Translations under genes and position numbers: made by a program
Notes under the pieces: generated by a model
Seen by the model: only the letters and a program-made list of their open reading frames with translations
Databases searched by the model: none
What the model was told of the DNA's origin: nothing
Assembly: GCA_964405665.1 (NCBI GenBank)
Contig: CAYOOT010000002.1
Coordinates: forward strand, 26,761 to 90,760
DNA: 64,000 nt
Origin: CAYOOT01 sp964405665
GTDB lineage: Bacteria > Bdellovibrionota_C > UBA2361 > SZUA-149 > CAZDWZ01
Direction: 5' to 3'
Shown: in pieces, positions 1-8,600 of the stretch
How the letters are laid out: each line of letters starts with the position of its first letter
Position numbering within the stretch: position 1 is the stretch's first letter

Positions 1-642
1 CAAATTGACCTGTGCTGATGTTTTGCACAGCTCATCTTTATTAAAAGCGTGAACAATCTCGGGAGATATCTTATGGTATTCCAGAAATTCATTGAAGATT
101 TCATTAAGGTTAAAAGAATAATTATGGCGTAAACGATAGGCCAGAGAAGATGGGTTCAGACTTTTAGATATTTTAAGAAATTCTTGTTTTAAAGTCGTGC
201 AGGCAATCATCTGCCCAACATAAGCAAACAATCCTGCCATTTGCGTAACTTCGGTTAAATCCCGATAAACTATTGAGGAGATTGTACGTGCAACAAATGA
301 AGTTTCCAAACAAAGTTTTCTAAAATATTCCACCCGTGCTTCAACTTCAGAATCTTCTGATACTGGTCGATTTAACATGTTATTTAAAATATCAATTACC
401 GAGCCTACTCCAAGTCGGACAACCGCAGCACGCACATTAATGATATTTTCTTTTACAGAACTTTGATCTAAGGAATTTGCCTCGCGCAACAACTCTAAAG
501 TAATTATCGGATCCTCTCCTAATAAATTTGCCAACTGCGGAATTCGCATATCACCGACAGATGCAAGCTCGATGCCAGACAAAAGAATTTCTTTTTTTGC
601 CGGGAGTTTGAGTTCTGTTGGTTTTACTTTTTCGATAGCCAT
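1..642 (-). CDS. HDOD-domain signalling protein, 3' end beyond the window
   Basis: An open frame runs from an ATG at 642 to the left edge without a stop, giving 214 codons of an incomplete protein. The start reads MAIEKVKPTELKL, followed by IPQLANLLGEDPIITLELLREANS. That layout (proline, small helical segment, D-P-x-x-x-x-x-LL-xx-ANS) is the HDOD signature, related to HD hydrolases but lacking the metal-binding His-Asp pair. HDOD proteins are regulatory and common in deltaproteobacteria, often tied to cyclic-di-GMP or stress signalling; the target here is unknown. The gene is divergent from the conjugation-like block that starts near 805-946, with about 160-300 bp of AT-rich DNA between them. 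Confidence 0.75.
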   Translation of the reverse strand, partial: MAIEKVKPTELKLPAKKEILLSGIELASVGDMRIPQLANLLGEDPIITLELLREANSLDQSSVKENIINVRAAVVRLGVGSVIDILNNMLNRPVSEDSEVEARVEYFRKLCLETSFVARTISSIVYRDLTEVTQMAGLFAYVGQMIACTTLKQEFLKISKSLNPSSLAYRLRHNYSFNLNEIFNEFLEYHKISPEIVHAFNKDELCKTSAQVNL

Positions 643-945
643 ATCAATTTAAATATCGGCAGAAATAAACATAATGTTTAGGGGATATTAGAATTTGAAG
701 AGCCCGATTTTGGCTGGTAATTACTTTAATTCAAGATAGAAAGGCCATTCATTCTTTTAAAAAAATAATAGTTATAGCTACTTAACAAATAAAGATTTTA
801 ATCAATGCCTTTATTTCCCAGATCATGCTTTATTTTAGGTTATATTAATCCAAAAAATTCCGATAAAAAGCATTATTTATGCAACGGAAATACTCCAATA
901 ATTCATAACAATAATGAAGGGTTATTTAAGTTTAAATCTTGTTTT

Positions 946-2784
946 GTGAAAAAGTTTTTTTTAGAAATTATTTTTTTTAGCCTCGCCATTTTAGTAAAGC
1001 CCCCCTTTGTCTTTTCTCAAGACAGCGGTCAAAAAATAAAAGCAGCTGAAGATCTAGTAAAGCCACACATAGAAAGAGTAATCGAACAAGGGAAAGCGAA
1101 TCAAGAATACGGAAGACAAGTAGCTGAACAAATTCAAGGAGGAACTCTTCGACATCCCTGGACAGAAAGTGGAAATCCCACATCAGGTATGGATTGGCAA
1201 CTTGATAGTTTTTTTGCAAAAGATTTTAATCCAATAAATGGAGCAAATTGGAACAATATTCATGGATGTTTTCAGTTTGGTCTTTTAGGACAATCTAATA
1301 CCTCTGATTTTGGAGATTTTAAAACAACTTCCTTTGAGCCCGCACTTTGCCAATTAAATTGCATGCTTGCCAGCATGTTTACCGCAGAGGGTTGGCCACA
1401 TCGGCCGCATTGGTGGTTCCCCCTACTACCTCCTCCACCACAAAATAATAATGGAATGGAAACTGCTATGTATTGGTTTCCTGAATATGAAGTGTACACA
1501 AATAATTACGGGATCAACAGATTAAGACCAGAAGATCAAGGGCAAACACTTTTTTCCCGCCAAGCTTTAACCAGTCAAAAAGCTTCTTTCGATCAACAGA
1601 AAGCTACTGCTGCAGGTCAGACTTATCCCTATGATGCCAGTGGATTTCAAGTCCCGCCTCACTTAAAAAACCAACCGTATTTTGGTCAAGGACAATGGGG
1701 AGGTTTTGCCTTTCCTGACTTTGAAGATAAATTATACGCACACATTGCAAGAACTCATTTTTCTGTAACTCGCTCGGATTTAAGAAAAAATACGATACTC
1801 GGTTGGGGGCAACCCAATCCGGGCCAAACATATTCCAGATTTGATTCCTTTCCTCCAAAAAGTTCAGAGCATGCTCCCATTAATATCTGGACCGAATATG
1901 GGATGTGGGATTTATATACAAGCATTCCTCATTTTTCTACACGACTCTACGGTGGCATTGGTGCTGGTCTAATGAATGCCTTGTTTGGAGGAAGAACTGC
2001 AAATTTAATGCAAGCTGCTAAAGAACAAAATCCGTTTTGGAAAAACTCTGGTGCAATGGCTTACAGAGTTCAGAAATGGCCGGACATGTACGGGTCTTTG
2101 AGAAATCTTTATAATATTGGAGGCGGGGCAGACCCTAAATTAGCAGAAGTTGTTTATAAAGGCGGACATGAACTATATCCAGTGGTCACAAACCTCTCCG
2201 GATTTGGGAGCCCAACTTTATCCACTGCTGCAATCATTGCCCGACGGGGGTTATATATTGCAGGAGAAAACCAAACGATGCTTCCTTTTTATCCCACAAA
2301 TGTTCCCAATCCTAGAATCATGCAGTACACGATAAACCTTGGAAATAAATCTCAAGAAATAGACAAAATGCAATTGATTTTTCCTCGTCGCGGATCAGCA
2401 CTAACCTCTGAATGTTTTCGCTCTCAAAATATTCCGAATCTGACTACAAATGATGCTGGATTGAAAACCTGGGCAGAAACAAATTTTCCTGCAGATTTAA
2501 CAAAATTTGCTTTAGATCCAGCACTGGCCAGTATCCAAGGAGGAGATACTTCTTTTATTTACTGGAATAGAAGAATTTCCTGTCATTGTAAATTTGCAGG
2601 AATACCCACCGGCTCTTGGGTCATGGATAAAGGAGATAAGCTTTATGATATTCCAAAATTTCCGCTCTGTTCCTATCTTCCCACCTATGGCTTTAGCGCT
2701 TGGCAAGGGGAAGACACTTATCGATACTGTATTCCCGGTCCGGGAGATTTTCTAAGATATAGAGGGATGAATGATTTACTATAG
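946..2784 (+). CDS. TraU / PFL_4710-like conjugative element protein, exported
   Basis: Likely a periplasmic protein of an F-type or ICE-type mating apparatus. The frame is open from an ATG at 805, but a GTG at 946 gives a clean signal peptide (VKKFFLEIIFFSLAILV...FVFSQ), so I prefer it; neither start has a convincing Shine-Dalgarno. Three blocks resemble the TraU/PFL_4710 family from memory: a Cys pair followed by a YWFPEYEV segment near the middle, STAAIIARRGLYI (compare AAxVVAQRAxDI), and a late YWNRRISCHCKF segment (compare WRPYSCC). The C-terminal fifth is Cys-rich, as expected for an exported, disulfide-bonded protein. It is longer than the usual 300-350 residues because of large insertions. 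It heads a seven-gene same-strand block. Family assignment is by motif only. Confidence 0.5.
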   Translation: MKKFFLEIIFFSLAILVKPPFVFSQDSGQKIKAAEDLVKPHIERVIEQGKANQEYGRQVAEQIQGGTLRHPWTESGNPTSGMDWQLDSFFAKDFNPINGANWNNIHGCFQFGLLGQSNTSDFGDFKTTSFEPALCQLNCMLASMFTAEGWPHRPHWWFPLLPPPPQNNNGMETAMYWFPEYEVYTNNYGINRLRPEDQGQTLFSRQALTSQKASFDQQKATAAGQTYPYDASGFQVPPHLKNQPYFGQGQWGGFAFPDFEDKLYAHIARTHFSVTRSDLRKNTILGWGQPNPGQTYSRFDSFPPKSSEHAPINIWTEYGMWDLYTSIPHFSTRLYGGIGAGLMNALFGGRTANLMQAAKEQNPFWKNSGAMAYRVQKWPDMYGSLRNLYNIGGGADPKLAEVVYKGGHELYPVVTNLSGFGSPTLSTAAIIARRGLYIAGENQTMLPFYPTNVPNPRIMQYTINLGNKSQEIDKMQLIFPRRGSALTSECFRSQNIPNLTTNDAGLKTWAETNFPADLTKFALDPALASIQGGDTSFIYWNRRISCHCKFAGIPTGSWVMDKGDKLYDIPKFPLCSYLPTYGFSAWQGEDTYRYCIPGPGDFLRYRGMNDLL

Positions 2785-2803
2785 ATTTTTTTTGAGGTGT
2801 AAC

Positions 2804-4456
2804 ATGAAAAAAATACAAATACCGCAAATTGTCTTTATGACATTGAATGCTTTGATCATCTCATTTGCTTTTTGCTTCACTTATACAGAAAAAGCTTATT
2901 CCATTGATTTCACAGTATCCAATCCTCAATCTCAACAAGATCAATTACAACTATTACAACAACAAGCTTACAATCAAGGACGACTAGATAATTCAAATCT
3001 AACACCGCAACAACAAAGACAACAACAGCAGCGCCTTCTACAAGAACAAGCAAATATTCAACAACAACTTAATAATTCCAATCTTAGTGCTCAGCAGCAA
3101 TTACAACTCTTACAACAACAAGCCTATAATCAAGGACAACTTAATAATTCCACACTCACATCGCAACAACAGCAGCAACAGCAAATACAAATCTTACAAC
3201 AACAAGCATTAATAAATTCTCAATTACAAAATCAGAACTATTCCCAATTTAATCAGCCGTTAAATAATCAATTTATTCAAAATACTTTAATTGGAAGTGC
3301 AATTGGCGGGCTAGTCGGTGGACAAAGCGGAGCAAATTTAGGCTTAACAATTGGGGCATTGTCCAGTGTCGGTAGCCAAAATACCGGGGGAACTAATTTT
3401 GGTGGACTAGGTATTATTGCTCCATTACTACTTACTCAAAGTCTCACTGGCGGTGGACAAGGACTGGGAGCTGGGGGCTTAGGAGGAATTGGCTCATCAA
3501 GTTTGCTAACCCCTTTGCTACTTGGTTCTCTTTTTAGTTCAGGACTTGGTTCCAATAATTCATATCAGCAAAACCAACAAGCACAACAACTATTAATTCA
3601 ACAACAACAATTTCTGTTACAACAACAAACTGCTCTTCAAACACAACTAAACGATCCTAATCTTACACCTCAACAACGAGAGCAAATATTGTCTCAGTTA
3701 ACTCAAATACAACAACAGCTAATTGCCTTGCAACAACAGCAACAACAATTGCAGCAAAATGGTGGCAGTGGACAAGGCCAGGGCGGACAAATAGCTCAAC
3801 AACTACTTACCAGTCTTTTATTAGGTGGATTACTTGGCGGTGGTGGTGGTTTCCCCGGGCTTGGTGGTGGTCTTGGAGGAGGTATCGGCGGTGGTGGCGG
3901 TATCGGTGGATGTAGTGGTGGAAGTTGCATGCCTAATGGATCTGGTGGCATCCCCGGTCAAGAAGGTCTAAATTTCGGGCAAAAACCTCCCATTACTGAT
4001 AGTCTTCCCAACGTCGGACCAGATTTAGGAACGTTCGGCGAACACCCTGGACCAAACTTGGATCCTATGGGCCTTGGGCCAGAAGGACAATTGCCTGATC
4101 AAATTACTAATCCAATGAATATTGCAGAAATGTTGGAAGCAGACAGCCAAGGTAAAACAGATGGAGCGAATTCAACAAAAGAGATAGATGCTGGAACGCC
4201 AACGCCGACACCCTCTCCAAACGAGCAAGCAGTTACTGATCCTATCACTGGTAAACAATTACAACCTGGAGAAGGGAATGTATATTATGCAGATTGGTGT
4301 CCAAATTGTTTACAAACCAAAGTCCCAGGTAGAATTGGTCAAATGAATCAAGCTGGTATATCCAATGTAAATCCAATAAACTTGGGCGGTAGCACAGCTA
4401 TTCCTCATTCTCCTTATGGTGTCGGAAACATTGGAGGAAAATTATTCACATTTTAA
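2804..4456 (+). CDS. Secreted Gln-rich / Gly-rich repeat protein with CxxC end
   Basis: Unrecognised family. ATG at 2804 has a good Shine-Dalgarno (GAGGTG about 6 bp upstream) and a signal peptide (MKKIQIPQIVFMTLNALIIS...KAYS), so it is preferred over the ATG at 2771 that overlaps the previous gene. Order of parts: a Gln-rich, probably coiled-coil region with near-repeats around LDNSNLTPQQQ, LNNSNLSAQQQ and LNNSTLTSQQQ; a glycine-zipper-like segment (GSAIGGLVGGQSGANLGL); a second Gln-rich stretch with LNDPNLTPQQR; a long poly-Gly tract ending in GGCSGGSCMP; a Thr/Pro linker; and a C-terminal YADWCPNCLQTK with a thioredoxin-like CxxC. The Gly tract and following linker recur in the protein at 8601-10598. 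A structural role at the cell envelope is possible but unproven. Confidence 0.7.
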   Translation: MKKIQIPQIVFMTLNALIISFAFCFTYTEKAYSIDFTVSNPQSQQDQLQLLQQQAYNQGRLDNSNLTPQQQRQQQQRLLQEQANIQQQLNNSNLSAQQQLQLLQQQAYNQGQLNNSTLTSQQQQQQQIQILQQQALINSQLQNQNYSQFNQPLNNQFIQNTLIGSAIGGLVGGQSGANLGLTIGALSSVGSQNTGGTNFGGLGIIAPLLLTQSLTGGGQGLGAGGLGGIGSSSLLTPLLLGSLFSSGLGSNNSYQQNQQAQQLLIQQQQFLLQQQTALQTQLNDPNLTPQQREQILSQLTQIQQQLIALQQQQQQLQQNGGSGQGQGGQIAQQLLTSLLLGGLLGGGGGFPGLGGGLGGGIGGGGGIGGCSGGSCMPNGSGGIPGQEGLNFGQKPPITDSLPNVGPDLGTFGEHPGPNLDPMGLGPEGQLPDQITNPMNIAEMLEADSQGKTDGANSTKEIDAGTPTPTPSPNEQAVTDPITGKQLQPGEGNVYYADWCPNCLQTKVPGRIGQMNQAGISNVNPINLGGSTAIPHSPYGVGNIGGKLFTF

Positions 4457-4473
4457 ATGAACTATCCATTACA

Positions 4474-5085
4474 ATGTATTACAAAATAATATTCTTATTC
4501 TTGCTATTAGCTTCAACTGTTTCAGCACAAGAATTGACCGATTCCGTTTCAAAGGTAAGAGCAAATAAAGTATATAAATCTACTCTTCCTTCCGATCCCA
4601 ACTACTGGAACTATAATAATTGGTACAAAAACAATTCCGTTGTCAGCCTAATAGTTAGTGGAGAGGACAAAGAGCATTTGATTGACGCCTTAAAACAAGT
4701 AAAAATATTAAAAGAAAAAAATGTGCTGATTGGAGAAATTATTGTTGTTGGCGGTTTTCTCTTCGGAGATTTAAGCGGTAATGCTTCAAAAAATTCGGAA
4801 TTTAAAAATAAAATTCAGAGTAACATGGGCAGACTTACACCTGATGCCATTAATTTTCTTAACCAAATAGCAGCTCCTTCCGAGTTGCCAGGTCTTGTTC
4901 AAAAGTTAAACTTGGGCCAGTCTTCTTTTGCCGAACTTGCCCCGATTATGGAGCACTTTGAGATCAGTCTTTCCCCAAGTTGGATTATTAGATATAAAGG
5001 AAAAGATCACATCTATGAAGGCAACTTTGATATCACAAGATTCTTTACTGCTGACGGACAATATAGTGCAATAAACTATGAATAA
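4474..5085 (+). CDS. TrbC-like conjugative pilus assembly protein, thioredoxin-like
   Basis: A 203-residue protein with a signal peptide (MYYKIIFLFLLLASTVSA). The body looks like the F-type TrbC / ICE PFL_4709 group: a strand-helix start (VVSLIVSGEDKEHLIDALKQ), a middle GEIIVVGGFLFGD, and a late ISLSPSWIIRYKGKDHIYEG, which resembles the cis-proline loop and following strands of a thioredoxin fold (PxxVV...G...Y.G). No CxxC is present, so redox activity is unlikely. TrbC proteins act in the periplasm during pilus assembly. It lies 17 bp after the Gln/Gly-rich gene, and its last 8 bp overlap the next gene, indicating translational coupling. The family call is by pattern only. Confidence 0.5.
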   Translation: MYYKIIFLFLLLASTVSAQELTDSVSKVRANKVYKSTLPSDPNYWNYNNWYKNNSVVSLIVSGEDKEHLIDALKQVKILKEKNVLIGEIIVVGGFLFGDLSGNASKNSEFKNKIQSNMGRLTPDAINFLNQIAAPSELPGLVQKLNLGQSSFAELAPIMEHFEISLSPSWIIRYKGKDHIYEGNFDITRFFTADGQYSAINYE

Positions 5086-5668
5086 GTTTCTTATTTTACT
5101 TTTCCTCTTAACTTCAGCAACAGTTTCTAAAGCACAAAATTTCAACTTACTAGATCCTAATGTCCCAATCGCTTCTCATCAAAAAAGAGGAAGCCGTTTT
5201 AAAATTGAAAAGTATTTCTATCTTCAAGATTTTTTAAAAAGAATGGGAGCACCGGAAAGTTCTAGCGACAAGGCACCAGAAAAAAGTCCCAATCTTGCTT
5301 TCTCCTATCAAAACTTTATTAACAAATTGCCCAGCGGCGCCGGAACCTATGATGGCAAACCAGATTGCAGCGAATCACAAGTAAGAAGAATTCCTGTAGT
5401 TTATGATTCTGAGGAATTAAAACTTTTTGATATTTTATATTATAATTATCAAAACAGCTCGCAAACCTCAAAATCAAGAGCTTGGGAATTACCTACTGCT
5501 CCCTACTTGGAAGGAGATCTATATAATCCTTATCGAACTTATAACCTACAACAAGACTTAGCCCGATTCTTTGATATCCGCTGCCTTCCTACTCGTGTAC
5601 ATTTTCCGGTAATTGACGGCCAAAGATATGAAGAATATCGGGAAGGTAGCAACGCCTGGGATAAATAG
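5078..5668 (+). CDS. Exported TraW/TrbC-like protein
   Basis: A 196-residue protein with a signal peptide (MNKFLILLFLLTSATVSKAQ). The C-terminal part, ARFFDIRCLPTRVHFPVIDG, has the same layout as the end of the preceding protein: a short helix, I-x-x-x-P, a strand, then a glycine turn. That is typical of the thioredoxin-like TraW/TrbC proteins of F-type conjugation. There are two cysteines, in PDCSES and IRCLPT, but no CxxC. The start overlaps the upstream gene by 8 bp. It may be a diverged second copy of the upstream protein or the TraW partner; the sequence does not decide this. Confidence 0.45.
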   Translation: MNKFLILLFLLTSATVSKAQNFNLLDPNVPIASHQKRGSRFKIEKYFYLQDFLKRMGAPESSSDKAPEKSPNLAFSYQNFINKLPSGAGTYDGKPDCSESQVRRIPVVYDSEELKLFDILYYNYQNSSQTSKSRAWELPTAPYLEGDLYNPYRTYNLQQDLARFFDIRCLPTRVHFPVIDGQRYEEYREGSNAWDK

Positions 5669-5738
5669 TTACTTAGTACTCATTTCGCCCATTTTCTTGC
5701 ATAACATTACAATAAGTTAAATTTTAGTTGGTATTTAC

Positions 5739-8450
5739 ATGCCTTTTTTTCAAACAGAACCAGCAGCAACTAATAATGCTAAATTGCCTGCTCCTCTCCC
5801 AGGAGCAGAAGGGAATCTTCCTTTTAGAATAAGCGATAAAAGAAGTTTTGTAGATTTTGCCGCTTCTGCAGAAAATAAAATTACCTTAGAATTTTATACC
5901 GAAGAAGGATTTAAAAATATTCCCAAAACTATTTTCAAATATGATCAAAATGGAAAATTAGAAGAAACCTTAGTCCGAAAATCTCCTACTTCCAGCGAAT
6001 GGTCTGTTTACAAGGGAGAAAAACAAGAATTATCGAAAGAAGAATGGCAGGGAACTTACCGGATAACTAATAATGATCAAAAATTAGAATTGTTGGTTTC
6101 TCCAATGAAAGACAACCCCAGCCACCTGGAAATTACAAGCGATCTTAATGGAAATAAAAAATACCAAAAAGTAAATCCTGACGGTTCTCTGCTCATTGGC
6201 AATGAAAAATTGCAATTAACTGAAGTACAAAGAAGCGACGGAACAAAAATTTTTATTAATCCTTCAAAAGAAAAAATTACTTCGGAAAATATCAATTATC
6301 CAAGGAATGAAAAAATTACTGTTATCTGGAATTATGATCAGAATAAAAAAAGTTGGATTTCCAATCAAGGGATCCAACAAAAAGAAAGTCCTTTATCACC
6401 AAGTGGTTTTATCAGCTATCTTGATCAAAATGGAGATCTTCACTCCATCGCGCTTGATGGCACAAAAGGAATAAAAACAAAAAATAATAGTTTTATTCAA
6501 CAAAAAGAGAATCTTATTATCATGCAATCAGGAGATAAATTAAGAGTCATAGAATTTACAGATGAAAAGACAATATCTTCAATTAAACTTTACGCTGAGG
6601 ACAAATTACAAACTAAGATAAATATTTCTAGTTATGAAACTTTTAAAATTAATCCCGATCTCGGTATCGAATGTAAGAAAGCAGATGGTTCAAAGTTGTT
6701 ATTAAATAACGATTTATCAGTTACAGAGGTAGATCCGCAAAATAAAATAATTAAAACTATTAACGTTTCAGGAGCTCAAAAAATCTTTACTTATGATCGA
6801 ACAGGAACTTTAAAAGCAATCAATGAAACTTCAGAATCCGGGAAAACCATCAATTGGTTTTCCTTAAAAGGTTATAGCAATCATTCAAATACTTTTGTCA
6901 AAAGTGCCAGTGACAACTTTCTTAGTCCCCAAATCTTAGGAAGATTAAGCTTTGACGAATTCGGCAGAATCAAAAAAATCAGTAATTTTGCTGAAGTTCA
7001 CTACAAGGAAAATAGCAAGCAAATTCAAAAATTAGTTACTACGGAAGCAGATGGCAGTAAGAAAATTTATGAAAGACAAGGAGACAGTAGTAATTGGGTG
7101 GTAAATCCTGGTAAAAAAGAATTTAGCGGGAATATTTTTATAACTTCCAGAGCAGAATTGGCATTTGATGGGGGGAAAATCCAAGAGGTAAAATTAATTG
7201 ATCCTTTTGGAAAATATTCTACTAAGGAATTTAAAAATATCGCCTCCTGGGAAGCAATAGTGATCAATAAAATAAATTTAAAGGGAGATCTTGAATATGT
7301 GGAATATGGCGAAAAGCAAAGCAGATTAGCAAGTTCTCAAGGAGGAATTAGTGGGCATTATCCTTATGAACCGCTGCCGGCAATAAGAAAATTTCTTTTT
7401 AATGCAATAGACGAGAATTATTCTCCCGCAAGATCACATCGGCTTAAATGTTGCTTGGCTTATTTCGAACATCGCTTGAAACTTATAGCGGATTATCAAA
7501 CTCAACTTGGCAAGAAGAGTGCTCTCAATGATTTTGGAATAAAAATTGAAGAAACTTATCTGAGATTAGCTGATTTAATCAAAGCGACGAGCAGTAACCA
7601 ATATGGAAAAGAAGATAGAATTAATATTGCTGAACAAATAATTGCCCAAATAGCTGAGCCTCGAGCAATTAATCAAGGAGCAAATCCGACTTGTAATATC
7701 TCTACAGTAGAAATATTTACCGCCGCAATGGAACCACAAAATTATGTCAAAGTGATTAATGATTTAATACTTTTTAATACTTTTCAAGATATGAGTTTGG
7801 GGGAAAAGCAAAGCAAGCGTTACAACATTAATCCATTAATATTCACACCAGAAAATAACATTCCCCGCCAATATCGACCAAGCGATAGTCTTACAAGTTT
7901 TGATTTAAATCATATGGTCAGTCAACTAAGCATTCGATCCCCTGCGAGCATGTTATTTCAACGGGGAACAATTAGTGCAACAAGAAATGTAAATGGAAAT
8001 GTCGGATATGTATTTGTTGCAGGAAATACAGGTTTTACTTTTCCAGAAATAATCCAAGCTTCAAATTTAATTAACGGTTACAAAATGCCATACGTCGTTC
8101 CTGCTTGGAGCAGCTATCAGTTAGAAATTGATCCCAAAGTCCCAATGCCAAACAACAAAGGTGGGACAACAAATGGCAGTGATATAGAGTTATTTCGTAG
8201 GGCGGAAGAAAAAGTAGCGAAAAATGGAATGCCTTTTGGATACACAACTTTTAGAAATCGTCATGTGCAAGTTGTTTTTCCTCAATTGATAAGTAATGCC
8301 GATGGTAGTGTAAGGTACCATACTACATTTGGTGATAATACTTGGGGGATTAATGGTGACCAAGCAAAGAGTTGGGTTGGTCTCTTTGATGGAGTATTAA
8401 AAGGACAATTGCCCATTCCAATAGAGAAGATTTTTACTGAAGATAAATAA
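5739..8450 (+). CDS. YD-repeat-like protein with C-terminal papain-like peptidase domain
   Basis: 903 residues with no signal peptide. Residues about 60-560 are a long beta-rich region of YD/RHS-like strands (FKYDQNGKLEETL, TYDRTGTLKAIN, FDEFGRIKKISN), as in secreted toxins and surface proteins. The end looks like a papain-type (clan CA) peptidase: NQGANPTC places Gln exactly six residues before Cys652, as in papain Q19/C25; NRHVQVVF supplies His842; GDNTWG supplies Asn867 and Trp869, matching the papain Asn-Ser-Trp segment. An RHS-like shell with a C-terminal enzyme is a known toxin or effector layout. The absence of a signal peptide suggests export by a dedicated secretion system, perhaps the one encoded upstream, or cytoplasmic action. 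The function is inferred from motifs only. Confidence 0.55.
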   Translation: MPFFQTEPAATNNAKLPAPLPGAEGNLPFRISDKRSFVDFAASAENKITLEFYTEEGFKNIPKTIFKYDQNGKLEETLVRKSPTSSEWSVYKGEKQELSKEEWQGTYRITNNDQKLELLVSPMKDNPSHLEITSDLNGNKKYQKVNPDGSLLIGNEKLQLTEVQRSDGTKIFINPSKEKITSENINYPRNEKITVIWNYDQNKKSWISNQGIQQKESPLSPSGFISYLDQNGDLHSIALDGTKGIKTKNNSFIQQKENLIIMQSGDKLRVIEFTDEKTISSIKLYAEDKLQTKINISSYETFKINPDLGIECKKADGSKLLLNNDLSVTEVDPQNKIIKTINVSGAQKIFTYDRTGTLKAINETSESGKTINWFSLKGYSNHSNTFVKSASDNFLSPQILGRLSFDEFGRIKKISNFAEVHYKENSKQIQKLVTTEADGSKKIYERQGDSSNWVVNPGKKEFSGNIFITSRAELAFDGGKIQEVKLIDPFGKYSTKEFKNIASWEAIVINKINLKGDLEYVEYGEKQSRLASSQGGISGHYPYEPLPAIRKFLFNAIDENYSPARSHRLKCCLAYFEHRLKLIADYQTQLGKKSALNDFGIKIEETYLRLADLIKATSSNQYGKEDRINIAEQIIAQIAEPRAINQGANPTCNISTVEIFTAAMEPQNYVKVINDLILFNTFQDMSLGEKQSKRYNINPLIFTPENNIPRQYRPSDSLTSFDLNHMVSQLSIRSPASMLFQRGTISATRNVNGNVGYVFVAGNTGFTFPEIIQASNLINGYKMPYVVPAWSSYQLEIDPKVPMPNNKGGTTNGSDIELFRRAEEKVAKNGMPFGYTTFRNRHVQVVFPQLISNADGSVRYHTTFGDNTWGINGDQAKSWVGLFDGVLKGQLPIPIEKIFTEDK

Positions 8451-8600
8451 AGAGCCTCTTTTGTAACTACCTGAGATTATTCATTTTTTAAAATGACCTT
8501 TGATTTAGAAAAATTACAAAGAAAGTAAGTAACGTTAAATCAATATCGAAGAATAACTTATATAAGAGTTATTAGTAAGTAATTGGTTTTTTAAATTATT

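Noticed and set aside
2771..2803. Upstream start of the Gln/Gly-rich gene
   Set aside because: It overlaps the previous gene and spoils the signal peptide; the ATG at 2804 has a clear GAGGTG ahead.
2930..3250. CAACAA-rich repeats as a possible microsatellite or CRISPR-like array
   Set aside because: They are Gln codons of a coding repeat with an intact frame and imperfect periods.
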